From Chara braunii (Eukaryota > Streptophyta > Charophyceae > Charales > Characeae): 22,957 nt of DNA. The notes under the pieces were generated by a model, which was given only the letters and a program-made list of their open reading frames with translations, was not told where the DNA came from and did no database searches. How positions within the stretch are numbered: the stretch's first letter is position 1; each line of letters opens with the position of its first letter. The translations under genes were made by a program, and so were the position numbers. The stretch lies in assembly GCA_003427395.1 (NCBI GenBank), contig BFEA01000897.1, positions 200,674 to 223,630 on the forward strand, written 5' to 3'. This document shows, in pieces, positions 1 through 9,884 of the stretch.

Positions 1-231
1 GAGTTTGATGCGCAGCTGACCGGGGTAATGTCCCACACAGATATTTACCAGAACGTATGTAGACAGGCGAGGCTCCTCGCTCTGTCTCCAGAGTAAAGCA
101 GAAGTGAGTGAATTTCTCCACGCATTATTAACCAACTCCTACTCTCCCGTCGTAAACTCAATTGCAAAGTTGCGGCTTATTTCTTCCTCCCAAACAGTAA
201 TAGAATCTATGATTGCTTCCATCGATAGTAG
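1..231. other. Left flank or LINE leader, unassigned
   Basis: No recognisable gene. Frame +1 is open from base 1 to a TAA at 94-96 without an internal Met (about 31 codons, containing LTGVMSHTDIYQNV), so it could be the 3' end of an exon or of an upstream ORF. I do not recognise the peptide. The frame used by the downstream LINE ORF1 is closed by two adjacent TAG codons at 226-231, so ORF1 cannot be read further left without splicing. A good splice donor (GTGAGT at 102-107) and a poly-T/CAG acceptor just before 275 lie around these stops. Whether this is LINE 5' UTR or unrelated flanking DNA cannot be decided from one copy. Confidence 0.3.
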
Positions 232-2592
232 ACGGAACGATCTTACTTCTATTTTTGGGATGTTTTTTTTTCAGAGGAGGAACAACGAATAGAGAAGCTG
301 CTTCAGGAATGCTTCATCCAAGGGAACATCCCGGACCTGGACCAATACCTGGAGGTCGACACAGACGAAACTTGAATCAACGGGACAGTACACGAGGACT
401 TCAACAGGATTCAAATCCAATGGTTGAAAGACCATACAGTGGTCTTCATTTTTGGCGGGAAAGCGAAGAACCTCGACAATAAGGAGAAACTCCAATTTGT
501 ACGGAACCTCGAAGACGGACGCTTGAGTACGGAACTCAAAGCCTTGGGGCGAGGCTCTACTCATGTCGAGGGTAGAACAATGATTACATATGTCGCTAGA
601 TCGCTAGAGGCGAAATCGATGATGATGGGTAGAAAAGCGGANATCNATTTCTTCCTAGANAGACAGAAATACAAGGTCATTGTTCGTTCTTGGTTACCTA
701 AGAACGAATGGGAAACGGAAAGAGAGAAGGAACGGGTGGAAAATNACTGGGTAATGGNCACCCGTTTTCCNTTATANTCAATGTCATTTATTCGTACGAT
801 GATTAAAAAGNNCATTGGACCGATTATTAAAGAGTTCGACCNTGTAGAAGACGAGTCGATGCCTCATCTNGTTAACGCAAAATTTGGCATTGATAGAAAG
901 TTTGAGTCNAGATTTAAGTCGGTCTTGTCCCTCAAGGTAGGTCTTGAAACGATGTCGGCGGACCTGGTCGATAGCAACACCCCATGGTGTAAATTTTGTA
1001 GATGGTATGGTCACTACGCGGCGGATTGTCCGGATAGAGGGGACAGAGATCAAGGGGCAGGCCCGTCTAGGCCGAATCAGGAGAACGGGAACCATCAGAC
1101 GAATTCACAAGGACAAGAGGGGCGAGGCAACATTCCGGTTCCAAGGAGGTCATACGTACCACCGCCTCCTCTCACAGTTCCAGGAGCGGGAACCAGAAAT
1201 CCGGGGGCCACCACAGGGAGCGTCTCCCACAATGCAGCACCTGCCAGTAACGAGACCCATACTGGGGCTCCGAGCGCAGGACCACCGCCGATCTTCAGAC
1301 CGACCACGCCCGACCACTTGACAGCAACAGGTCAGGGAACTAGCAAAGCATTCCCGCCTCCTAATCCCACTAGAGGAGGAGGTATCCAAGATGTAAACCA
1401 GAGCAGCACACAGGCTGATCCGAGAAGATCGAGGGATGAGAGACCTGGGCTCCATGCGCTGGGATCAGCGGGAGGAAATACGACCCCATCGGGAGTCACC
1501 CCCCCGCTCAGCAGCAGAGCAAGATACTCCAGCAATTCTCCTTTGGAAAAACGCTCGGCGGGTCAAGCAGCCTCTACTTCCTCCCAGTTGAAACCATTCT
1601 CTCTACAGTCTAGAGGGAGGGGGAACACAGGAGGAAGAGGGATTAGTGGGAGAAGGAAAGGAAATACCTCTATGGTTATTTCCATTCCCACCTCTCCTAG
1701 ATCCCCGGGCATTGGCGCCAAGACAGTGGATGGGAACCTACAAGTCTCGCCGACGAAGTACAGTCGAAAAGACCAGCCAACAGCCCCATCGGTAGGTACT
1801 CAAGCAGCAGCAGCAGCCAACAGTACAGCGACAACTTAGCAGACTTCGGTCTCCTCGTTGGTATCCTCCTTTGAGAAAGGCATTTTGCCTGAAATATCCC
1901 TTTCTAGTGGGATGGGACATCAAGACCACCCCCCTCACACGATCGGGGTTCAACAGGAGCCAGCGCCGATGAACTCCATCACAAGAGAACATCAAGCGAA
2001 TCAGGTAAGGTTCGTCAACTTGTTTTGCCCGATGATTCTGAGAGAAGGTCCACTTTCTGCTGAATGGATGACGATCCCAGATGAGAAAGGTCCGCTTAAA
2101 ATGCCTGTTTGGGAACTAGGGGAAATTCCTCCTCCCTCGATTGCTCTCAAACTGGTACAGGACTATCTCAATGGGAGATATGATGTTCGCCCGGTAGGTG
2201 GATACAACATGCAAAGGCTGGGCCCATTCTCGAAGAGATCTGATCAAATGATCTTTATCTTTATATATCTCTTCAATGCTAGACCCTCCCTCTCTCCATC
2301 AGTCCAAGACATCGACTGTGGTCTCCACGGGCTTCCTTCGGACGTATTCAAATCCGTCAACAGTAAAGATTTGAATACGACCTTGATCTCAGGAGAGATC
2401 TCAGGTGAAGGCCTGTCACAGTTAAACACACAATTATCAGCAAAAAAGAACCTCTTTTCTCAATCCCTGCTGGATTCTCTGCGCAGACCCTGGGAAATAG
2501 ACCTCATGCACATCCAGGACTCTGTCATAGGGGGTGCCCAAGGTTTGTCAATCCAAATACAGGCGGGCTTGATGGGCAATGCCGCCCAGTAA
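232..2592 (+). pseudogene. LINE ORF1 (gag-like RNA-binding protein), broken
   Basis: This is the nucleic-acid-binding ORF1 protein expected to coat the LINE RNA. One frame runs from 232 to the tandem TAA TAA at 2590-2595, interrupted by TGA at 373-375 and TAG at 1837-1839. The N-terminal half (about 424-960) has the mixed alpha/beta look of the RRM-like DUF4283 region of plant L1 ORF1, though this is weak. It is followed by a clear CCHC knuckle, CKFCRWYGHYAADC, at 988-1028 (CX2CX4HX4C). A long Pro/Gly/Ser/Thr-rich linker follows, with RGG-type repeats (SRGRGNTGGRG, about 1609-1660), then a C-terminal region from about 1858 that I do not recognise. No ATG lies between 232 and about 580 in this frame, so the true start may be upstream through a spliced leader, or lost. 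Eleven ambiguous bases fall between 642 and 909. The end overlaps the ORF2 ATG by 14 nt. Confidence 0.85.
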
Positions 2593-5500
2593 TAAAACGC
2601 GCCTAGTTTCCTGGAACCTCAGAGGTATTGGAGACAGCAATAGGAGAAGGAAGAAATCCAGGTTAAAAACCTGGTTACATCAGAATAAGATACAGGTTGC
2701 TTTGCTTCAGGAGACGAAACCCAACGAGGAAAAGATCACCGAACTGGGTAATTGGTGGAGAGGGGAGCAGTGGTGGGCGCCCGCAGATGGTACAAAGGGA
2801 GGGGTTGCAATTTTACTCCACAAGGATTTTAACTATCCTGTCCTTGACTATTTCTATGACTCTCTTGGGAAATGGATATGGGTAAAAGTTTTGATTGATA
2901 ATGAGGAGTGGGTTTTTATGTCGGTCTATGCACCAGTAGACCGCAAGGAACGAATGGACTTTCTTCTTCAACTCAAAGCTTTTATTCCAAATGTACAGAA
3001 CCTAGTAGTAGGGGGAGATTGGAATGCAACGATGGATCCGTCCTTGGATTCTTCCNGCGGAGAGNGTAACTGGCAAGACTCTAGGAGATTCAAAGATTTC
3101 ATCTTTGATCAGGGTCTTACAGACGCCTTTCGCAACATATACCCGGATTCTAAAACCTTCACTTGGATCTCAGCCTCCTCCTTGGACACTCACCAAGTGG
3201 CAAGGAAGAGGCTAGACTACTGGCTGGTGAGAGATACACTCCTGGAAAGGGTTATCGACGTCTATATTGACACGGACCCGCTATCAGACCATGAACCGGT
3301 GATCTTGGAGATGTCTATTGGTTCGGATATTACCAGAGCCAAGGACCTCCCAAGAATCCAGGCCCAAGTTCTGGAGGATCCTGGGGTCAAGGAATGGATA
3401 AAGGAATTTTGGAAAGAATGGGAATAAGAGAAACTATCCTATAGTAATTTAGCAGACTGGTACGATGCGGGTATTAGACAGACTACTAAGATGCTAGAGT
3501 TTTTCAGTCTACTGAAAGCTAGACACATGAATGCTAAGGAAGCCGAGTTCAAAAGAAAGGTGATAAAGGCAGAACAACAGATGACAAGTGAACCATACGC
3601 CCATTCATACTGGGCAGAGATGAGAGACCATTGGCTAGGTCAATGGGAGGACTTCCAAATTCAGCGAGAGGAAGAATGGCTAAAGTTTTCTTCAGTCCAG
3701 AATATAATGCAGAACGACAGAATGTCTAAACAGTTTCTCAGTAAGGCTAAGGAAACTAGAGGGCATCCACTCATGACCGAAATCCTCCATCCGTTTGATT
3801 CTTCCCTTCCCCCTGCCAAGGATCTAGAGGGAATGTGTGCCTATGCCAAAATCTTTTACGAGAAACTCCTCTCCACGGAGAAAATTCCAGGAGAACCACT
3901 CGTCACACAGGAGGAAGAGGAAAGACTGTGGGATATCAATATGAGTCAGATTTCTCCCTCACAGAGAAATCTGTTAGATGAGAGGATCAACTTAGAAGAA
4001 CTAACAGCGGCCGTGTACAACATGGCTCTTGGGAAGTGCCCAGACCCGGATGGGTTACCTGTGGAACTTTTCAAAGAGTCTTGGCCGATCTTCGGCCCTA
4101 TCCTCTTGGAAATTTTCAATAAGGTAGTGAAGGCGATTCTTTGGGTAGAGAAATGATGGAAGGAGCCATCTCTTTCATTTACAAGAAGAATGATAAGAGA
4201 GATATCATAAATTACGGGCCCATCACATTACTCAACGCAGCCGGAAAAATTCTGGCCAAGATCCTCTGTAGACGCATAGCCAATATCCTGCCTTATCTAG
4301 TACATCCAGACCAGTCAGGTTTTGTTAAAGGAAGACTCGTACTAGACAATGTCATGACCATTTCACAGGCCATGGAGATCATTGAGCACAGAATGTCTTC
4401 AGAAGTCATCCTTCTCATTGATTTTGAAAAGGCCTATGATAGAGTCAACTGGGACTTTGTTATCCAAGTACGGGAACATAGAGGCTTTGGACCGGTCTTC
4501 TGCAATTGGGTAAGAAAACTCTACACAGGATCAGTAGCCTCGGTGGTGGTCAATGGTAGAAAGTCTGCTAGGTTCGAACTCTCGAGATCACTAAGGCAAG
4601 GATGCCCACTAGCTCCCCTCCTATACATACTTCAGCAAGAGGTCCTCCTAGATCTGATTCGTAATTCCCAGGCTAAAGGATTACAAGTAACTCCTAACTA
4701 CCAAATACAAACATCAGCACTAGCTGATGATCTGGCGGTGATCTCTGAAAATTCTATTCAGTCACTGTCGAAAGTGAGAAATTCCCTTAATCTCTTCTGT
4801 AAGGCCTCAGAGGCTAAGGTCAATTGGGACAAATCGGTCGCTTTATCCAGAGACAACTCCGCTCTGGCTCTTGATTTGGGTATGGTAGTTAAAGACCGCG
4901 ATCACTCTGAAAGATTCTTAGGGATTGAAATATCTTATGGTAATAATGAGAGGAAGCAGGGGCAAATAATAGAAGACACGGTGATGAAGAGACTCACCTC
5001 CTGGTCCAAGGTGTGGTCTATCTCCCTCTTCGGAAGAGCAATAGTGATTAACACTATGGTGCTCTCTACCATATGGTATATCCTCTCTATTAAACCAATC
5101 CCATCGAAAACTGAGCAGAGACTCAGACAACAGATCGCTAACTACCTATGGAAAGGCTCAATTGAGAGTGGCAAGGCCTTACCGAAGGTCGCCTGGTGGA
5201 AGGTCACCCAAAAGAGGGATGAAGGCGGCTTAGGATTACTTGGTATTTAGGCGCAGAATAGGGCCTTACTGGTGAAATGGGAAGTTAGGCTCCTCACACT
5301 GGATTCCAACCGTCCATGGATCAAACTAGCCCAACAAATTTTGATGGAGGAGTGGGGCTTGACCGACCCTGACAGCATCTGGGCCTGTCTTTTCATGAAG
5401 GGTTTCCTCAGAATGAAAATTAAGTCACAGATTTGGGAACCAATCTTGAAAGCCTGGAGTAGTTTACTTCCATCTGTATTAAAATGGCCCACCACAGCAG

Positions 5501-6858
5501 AAGAAGTGCTGTGCCAGAATCTTTTTGATAACTCGGCAGTAAGAGACCCTAGCAATAACACTTTCCAGATATCTGCTAATTCTTTTGGTACGTCCTGGGT
5601 TCGCAGGGGGATTTTCAAGGTAGGACAAATTTGGAACAGAGACACTAAGTCCTGGAAGACAGTTTCTGAGATCCGCGGAAAATTGGGAGAACTTCACAAT
5701 ATCCAAGATAATCTCGCTCAGTTGGTGGGGGCTATCCCCCAATTCTGGATAACGTTGCTGACATCTAAGGGTATCTCAGTTGGCACCTGGCTGAGATCCA
5801 AAGAAGGATACACAGGCTTCCACCAAGTTGAACAGGTCTTACCTAATGGTAAATGCAAAACAGCATATTGGAAACTTGACACCAAAGGAAACCTCAAGAG
5901 GGACGAGACTCTGAGCACGGAGATCCACAGAGATGACTACACACAGGTGCTGCCCAGGGAGGAATACAAGATGATCAACGGGACTCAATGACTCATACCA
6001 AAGTTATGCCTGAACGGGATTCCCTTACTCGAGGCGAAAACCCATACCCTGTCAATAGGGTGGAAAAGAGGGACAAAGGAGGGGAAAGATGCACCACTCC
6101 TGGACTATGCAGTATCCTTGGGATACAGAATACAATCCAGGGGTAATAGGCTGTACAGCACAGTTAAAGCCTCGTGGGATAATTTTTCAGCAGTCGAGGC
6201 AATGGAACCCGTAGCTTTTGACCTCTGCCGCAACTTTGGTAAGTCTATCAGATCTCTCCCTGTCGTCAAACATGCAGGCCTTCTCTGGCTCCTACAGATG
6301 CTCAGTGTTCCCACAGGTAAGTGGTGTGTTACGAAAGGGATGAAGGTTTCCCTTTTCTGCCACAACTGTTCTCCAGCGATTATTGAAGACATTTGCCACA
6401 TTTGGTGGCAATGCCCAAAAGCCCAGACATTCTGGTCTTGGTGGAAGGATATGTGGGCCAAAGCTTATCCGGAAGAAGACCAGAATGCCCTGTGGAGTAA
6501 AGAGTCACTAATCAGGGGAGATGGGCACAATAGAAGCCTTGCTGTCTACCCAGCTTGGGTGTCAAGAGCCCTCGGACTGTGGATCATTTGGTGCAGCAGA
6601 AACTCGTCAAGATTCGACTCCCCTCCTCCATCACTTCAGCAACAACAACAACTGATGTTACAAGGTCTAAAAGGCATCATTATGGCTGATTGGCGTAGAA
6701 TCGGTAAGGCTAGGGGTACACTAAAATTTAGGACTAGGAAATTCAAGGGGAAATGGAGCTTGCCGTTTTGTTGGGCGATCCCCTCCACTTCCGGAAAGTT
6801 GGTATTTTCCTCTCTCTTGGAGAACCGCAATAGCAGCCTGGTTATCTTAGACGATTAA
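2579..6858 (+). pseudogene. LINE ORF2: APE-type endonuclease, reverse transcriptase, zinc-binding domain; broken
   Basis: ORF2 would nick target DNA and prime reverse transcription of the LINE RNA. It starts at ATG 2579, inside the end of ORF1. The endonuclease spans about 2600-3330 with its catalytic signatures kept: SWNLRGIG, LLQETK, GGDWNATMDP and SDHEPVILEM. The RT follows: HPDQSGFVKGR, LIDFEKAYDRVNWDF (motif A, Asp codon at 4420-4422), RQGCPLAPLL (motif B) and ALADDLAVI (motif C at 4723-4731, Leu instead of the usual Phe/Tyr before ADD). The C-terminal zinc domain at about 6355-6440 reads CHNC, then EDICHIWWQCPKAQTFW. Damage: TAA at 3425-3427, a frameshift near 4138-4145 (between KVVKAIL and GREMMEG), TAG at 5248-5250 and TGA at 5989-5991. 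All other stretches read through in one frame, so the decay is modest. No RNase H domain was seen. Confidence 0.92.
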
Positions 6859-7181
6859 GAAGTATAATACATGTTCACAGTCTGAGTAATAGGAGTCTTC
6901 CAGGCCAAGGATACTATCACAAGATTAGCCGGAAGGCTACACAGTAATTTGAGATCTGCCGATCTCCAGATTCCTATTCACAGATTTCATAAATGGGCAT
7001 TGTCCATCAAGCGAAGCTGAGTAATGCTCTCAGTAATTCCGGAAGAGTGGTTGGGACGCTGGACCTGGTTTCCAGCATGGCTTCCTTGAGACTTCCGGGT
7101 TGAATTGTGAGGTTCCCGGCCTCGACCACATTTATTTCTTTGAATATAAAGCGACAACTTCATGAAAAAAAAAAAAAAAAA
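6859..7181 (+). other. LINE 3' UTR and poly(A) tail
   Basis: The segment between the ORF2 stop (TAA at 6856-6858) and the A-run ending at 7181 has no coding potential. The A-run follows TTCATG directly, and an AATATAAA stretch lies about 20 nt upstream. Tail-in-place is the expected end of an L1-type insertion. The sequence after the tail belongs to the 3' UTR of the neighbouring oppositely oriented LINE. Confidence 0.75.
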
Positions 7182-7576
7182 GCCTCCCACACACACCAAT
7201 ACTACTCACCCTACCATGAGTAGATCCACCTACACGCGGTGGATGAGGGGCCAACAAGAGATCCTTCATAACAGAAAGACGCTCCCTCCACAAACTTAAC
7301 AGTCCCCCTGCCTGCCTCCTGTGGCAGTATAGCAACCGAGCAGTCCAGGTTGGTTCTAAAAGACAACGTCCCCCAATTGGCAAAGCTAACACAAACATAG
7401 AAAGGGGGCGGGGGGGCAACGGGGAAGAATCTATACATTTGCTAGTTCAGCTTACACCTGAGACACTACTAACATCTGTGCCCAGCCCAGCACCCAACAC
7501 TTCCGGAAATAAAACATTTCATCCTATTCCAACAGCCAGGAACCGAATTGCAGTCTGGACTCTGAAGCCACTGTTG
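7182..7576 (-). other. 3' UTR of the second LINE, - strand
   Basis: Non-coding sequence downstream of the - strand ORF2 stop. It includes a G-rich run on the - strand side and ends next to the A-run of the first LINE. No reading frame is convincing. I assign it to the LINE by position only. Confidence 0.5.
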
Positions 7577-7882
7577 TCACTGCATTGCCCAGGCCCCATG
7601 TAATTCTAAACCAATGGAGACCTTGAGCGGACGAATTTGTTGCAGCCACCCTGCAGTACTCCTGATCTGCTTGTTTGTCCATTCATTGTCATTGAACAGC
7701 CGATCGTTGCGGCATTGCCAGATCACTGTGAAAATAATGGCCCTAAAAACTTGAGCCGCATAACCCCATCCAGACTGTTTGTTGAAGTTTTCGGGAATGC
7801 CTCCAAGTAGTATCCATTCCTTGTCCCACGGGAAGGCCGGACCTGAGATGTGATTCCAGTGGCCAATAAACCATTCCCAATC
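7577..7882 (-). pseudogene. LINE ORF2 C-terminal end (after the zinc domain), - strand
   Basis: About 101 codons are open with no start codon, from the inversion point at about 7882 to TGA at 7577-7579. It begins DWEWFIGHWNHISGPAFPW and contains IIFTVIWQCRNDRLFNDNEW. This corresponds to the first LINE's segment from FWSWWKDMW to WIIWCSRNSSRFDSP, so it is the extreme C-terminus of an ORF2. It has no internal stop. The protein is related to but clearly diverged from the first LINE, so it comes from a different family or subfamily. Confidence 0.8.
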
Positions 7883-7883
7883 C

Positions 7884-8460
7884 CTGATTAAGGATGAAGA
7901 TAACCCTCAACCACAGTTAGGGATTCCTCTATCCCAAGTACGGGTATTAGTGGAGGAGGTAGGAGAGTCAGAACCCGTGTATAGAGTATTTGGCCAGAAT
8001 CATTCTATTCTCCTTCTGAAACTAGATCCATATCTTTGGGAATGGACAATTGCAGGGCGTGAAGGGACATATCCCAATCTCTTGGAATATTCTTTAAGGT
8101 TGGGATATTCGTTATTAAAACCGCTGAAATTCCCTTTGGTCACCACCAGATCCCGCTGGGTACAACTTCTGGGTTCGGACCTAGAGAGAGACCCGGCTAG
8201 GATAGACTCGGCACTCTGCTCTTGTTGGGAGCAGCTTAAGCTTATATTCCATGTGAGAGACAGACTTCCATTTTGTGGTTGGTTTCTATGGTTGCGACTC
8301 CATCAGCAGTGTGGTTAGCACAAAAGGGCCTAACAGTTGATTTGAAATGTTGCAGATGTAGTTGGGCCTTTGAATCCACGGTTCACCTATGGTGGGACTG
8401 CCCGGCTTCGAGGAAGATTTGGGAATGGTTTATTAGCGAAGTATTCTACGACGTGTGACA
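7884..8460 (+). pseudogene. LINE ORF2 fragment up to the zinc domain, inverted piece
   Basis: Frame +3 runs from 7884 (LIKDEDNPQPQLGIP) to a stop at 8316-8318. Near 8265-8275, at a T-run, the homology moves to frame +2 and continues to TGA at 8456-8458. The upstream part aligns by pattern with the first LINE (YPNLLEYSLRLGYSLL against DAPLLDYAVSLGYRIQ). The downstream part carries the zinc domain: CCRC, then TVHLWWDCPASRKIWEWF. LINE homology is convincing only to about 8434; the last codons are probably flank. Both a frameshift and truncation at each end are present. Confidence 0.8.
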
Positions 8461-8467
8461 CAGTTTT
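8455..8467. repeat. Target-site duplication, left copy (U6 insertion)
   Basis: GTGACACAGTTTT matches 8569-8581 exactly over 13 bases. The last four T's are also the start of the T-run, as expected for a - strand insertion at an A-rich nick site. Confidence 0.85.
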
Positions 8468-8483
8468 TTTTTTTTTTTTTTTT
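8464..8483 (-). other. Poly(A) tail of U6 retrocopy (T-run on + strand)
   Basis: Twenty T's sit directly before the complement of the U6 3' end. On the - strand this is a poly(A) tail after GGTCC, which genuine U6 genes lack (they end in a short U-run terminator). It marks an RNA-derived copy. Confidence 0.85.
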
Positions 8484-8568
8484 GGACCATTTCTTGATTT
8501 ATGCGTGTCATAGGGGCCATGCTAATCTTCTCTGTATCATTCCAATTTTAACGGATGTCCCGAAGGAC
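8484..8568 (-). pseudogene. U6: U6 snRNA retropseudogene
   Basis: The - strand matches spliceosomal U6 snRNA almost end to end. It has the 5' hairpin GTCCTTCGGGAC, the region before the ACAGAGA box, GATACAGAGAAGATTAGC with an intact ACAGAGA, GCATGGCCCCT, ATGACACGC and the 3' AAGAAATGGTCC. Eight bases are missing after GCATGGCCCCT (GCGCAAGG in plant U6), within the internal stem-loop and its catalytic neighbourhood, so the RNA could not support splicing. A few single substitutions are also present. There is no pol III upstream element, the 3' end is polyadenylated, and a perfect 13-bp duplication flanks the copy. It is a retroposed pseudogene made by LINE machinery, not a U6 gene. Confidence 0.95.
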
Positions 8569-8581
8569 GTGACACAGTTTT
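8569..8581. repeat. Target-site duplication, right copy (U6 insertion)
   Basis: GTGACACAGTTTT lies directly next to the U6 5' end and is identical to 8455-8467. On the - strand it begins AAAA, preceded by AT, close to the A-rich preference of L1-type endonucleases. Confidence 0.85.
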
Positions 8582-8858
8582 ATGGTTTTTTGAAAAATAC
8601 AAAGTGATTTTTTTATTTTTTATTTTTAATTATTATTATTATTATTTTATTTTATTTTTTTCAAAGTGATTTTTTATTTGCATGAATGGATAGTTTTCTG
8701 ATTTAAAATGAATTGAAATAGCACATAAAACTATGAAGAACAGTTGTGCACCCGAATCCATGGGTTGGTACGATCTCTTTCACGTAAGTCTTCATAGTGA
8801 TTTACCGTGGCAATAAAATGTGTCCACGAACACATTCACGAGGATGAACAAGTAACGG
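8582..8858. other. AT-rich non-coding stretch
   Basis: No gene. Bases about 8607-8663 are T/A low complexity with an (ATT)n run. The rest has no convincing open frame or repeat. Confidence 0.6.
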
Positions 8859-9010
8859 GTGTTGGGGTACATTCCACGCCATGTATCTCCTGATGCCTTT
8901 AGCAGGCCATCCGACAGACGCGGAAGCCTTCCTGTCAGATCCACCACAATATTCGAATTTAACATTTCAAGTTCTATTTCTCAGAGCCAAAAAAAAAAAA
9001 AAAAAAAAAA
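8859..9010 (+). other. Poly(A)-ended segment of unknown origin
   Basis: About 130 bases end in a 22-base A-run (8989-9010). A short frame reads through it but resembles nothing I know. The tail suggests a retroposed RNA. I could not match a target-site duplication, and the left boundary is arbitrary. Confidence 0.35.
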
Positions 9011-9126
9011 CGAAGTCTGGAAATCAACCCCCCCCCTTTAGAGCCCATAAAATCCAGACTTCCCGCCCATGCAAAGCAACTAGCTATCACGTCCAAGTTA
9101 GTCCAACTTTGATTTTATTTTTTTTT

Positions 9127-9413
9127 CGACGCATCTCATTGGACGGGACGTGGGCATCTTTACAGTCCCTGCTCGGAAACTACCAGGCCGTCGACATCCG
9201 ATCTATTCGACGACCGTACTGAGTCACTCGATGCCACACGTGATCGAAATCCTGAACGGCGTGGTAGAATACCTTGCTAGTGGGTCCAGGCCCCTGGTAC
9301 CTCCGAGCCTGTTTTTGACGACCCTGAATTTCGCTGCGCACCGAAAGTTACCGAGTCCGGGTCCCATTGTGGGACCTTTGTGATTCTCTTCGCAAATGGC
9401 AAAAAAAAAAAAA
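9127..9413 (+). other. Second poly(A)-ended segment of unknown origin
   Basis: GC-richer sequence between a T-run (about 9116-9126) and an A-run (about 9400-9413). An open frame at 9150-9383 has no recognisable motif. It could be a retroposed transcript or a short SINE. I see no pol III boxes. Confidence 0.35.
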
Positions 9414-9424
9414 AGAAGCAACAA

Positions 9425-9877
9425 TGCTCCAGTCGTGATCAGTTGGTAAGGCACGCAAGTGGCATTCAGGAGGTCTTGGGTTCAATCCCCATGGCCTCAC
9501 GTACCTTCCTTGGCAAGCTTGGTGCCGGCCACCTAGAGATATGCGGTTGGTCCCCCCGAGTGGCATTGAGCAGAGACTGCTGATGTTCATAGGGGGAGGG
9601 GACCTGAGGGGAGGCACAGTGACTGGCCCATCGAAGAAGCTCGGTCCTGATGCTACCGGCTGACCCCTGGCCGGTATCGCCCACCTGCTGTAGCAGGTAT
9701 AGCACCTGCTGGTGGGTGCAGCTCCCGCATGTTCCCTTGTTGTAGGCTTGGGCACGGATGTGGCTGCTACGGGGTTCCCGTAATACTATAATGACAATAA
9801 AAAAAGGCCTGAAAGGCCATCCTGTCCAGATTTGACAGGTAATTGAATTAGCCTTTGAAAAAAAAAAAAAAAAAAAA
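9425..9877 (+). mobile_element. tRNA-derived SINE
   Basis: The head looks like the 5' half of a tRNA. TGATCAGTTGG at 9436-9446, followed by TAAGGC, resembles the D-arm/A box, and GGTTCAATCCC at about 9479-9489 fits the B-box consensus GGTTCRANYCC completely. The spacing is that of an internal pol III promoter. A tRNA-unrelated body of about 300 nt follows, with AATAAAAAAA near 9797-9806, and the copy closes with a 19-20-base A-run at about 9858-9877. It has no coding capacity and would depend on LINE enzymes for mobility. The exact 5' end and target-site duplication are unclear because the poly(A) of the preceding segment runs into it. Confidence 0.65.
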
Positions 9878-9884
9878 GCAGTGC

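Larger units (their letters stand above)
232..7181 (+). mobile_element. L1-like non-LTR retrotransposon (LINE), nearly full length, inactive
   Basis: Two ORFs lie in the order expected of the L1 superfamily: ORF1 with a CCHC knuckle, then ORF2 with an endonuclease, RT and C-terminal Cys/His domain. A 3' UTR of about 300 nt and a 17-18-base poly(A) run follow. The C-terminal domain (CHNC, then H and C in a Trp-rich context) resembles the zf-RVT domain of plant LINEs. The 5' boundary is uncertain: the ORF1 frame opens at 232, but the leader may extend to base 1 or beyond. No target-site duplication could be matched, because the 5' edge is not defined. The copy is dead. ORF1 has stops at 373-375 (TGA) and 1837-1839 (TAG). 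ORF2 has stops at 3425-3427 (TAA), 5248-5250 (TAG) and 5989-5991 (TGA), and a frameshift near 4140. Identity as a LINE is certain; the precise clade is not. Confidence 0.93.
7182..8454 (-). mobile_element. Second LINE, 3' part with a 5' inversion (twin-primed)
   Basis: Two fragments of one LINE type lie back to back. On the - strand, 7882 down to 7577 encodes the part after the zinc domain, followed by a 3' UTR to about 7182. On the + strand, 7884-8454 encodes the part just before it, up to and including the zinc domain. The outer end of the + piece (8419-8434) and the inner start of the - piece (7880-7865) are the same 16 bases, TTGGGAATGGTTTATT, coding for WEWFI in both. This is the geometry left when an L1 is reverse-transcribed from both strands of the nick. 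The expected poly-T at the low-coordinate end is absent; instead the poly(A) of the first LINE abuts, so that end may have been disrupted by the later insertion. Confidence 0.75.

Noticed and set aside
7211-7438. Short - strand frames near the LINE junction
   Set aside because: They lie in the 3' UTR of the second LINE and show no conserved motif.
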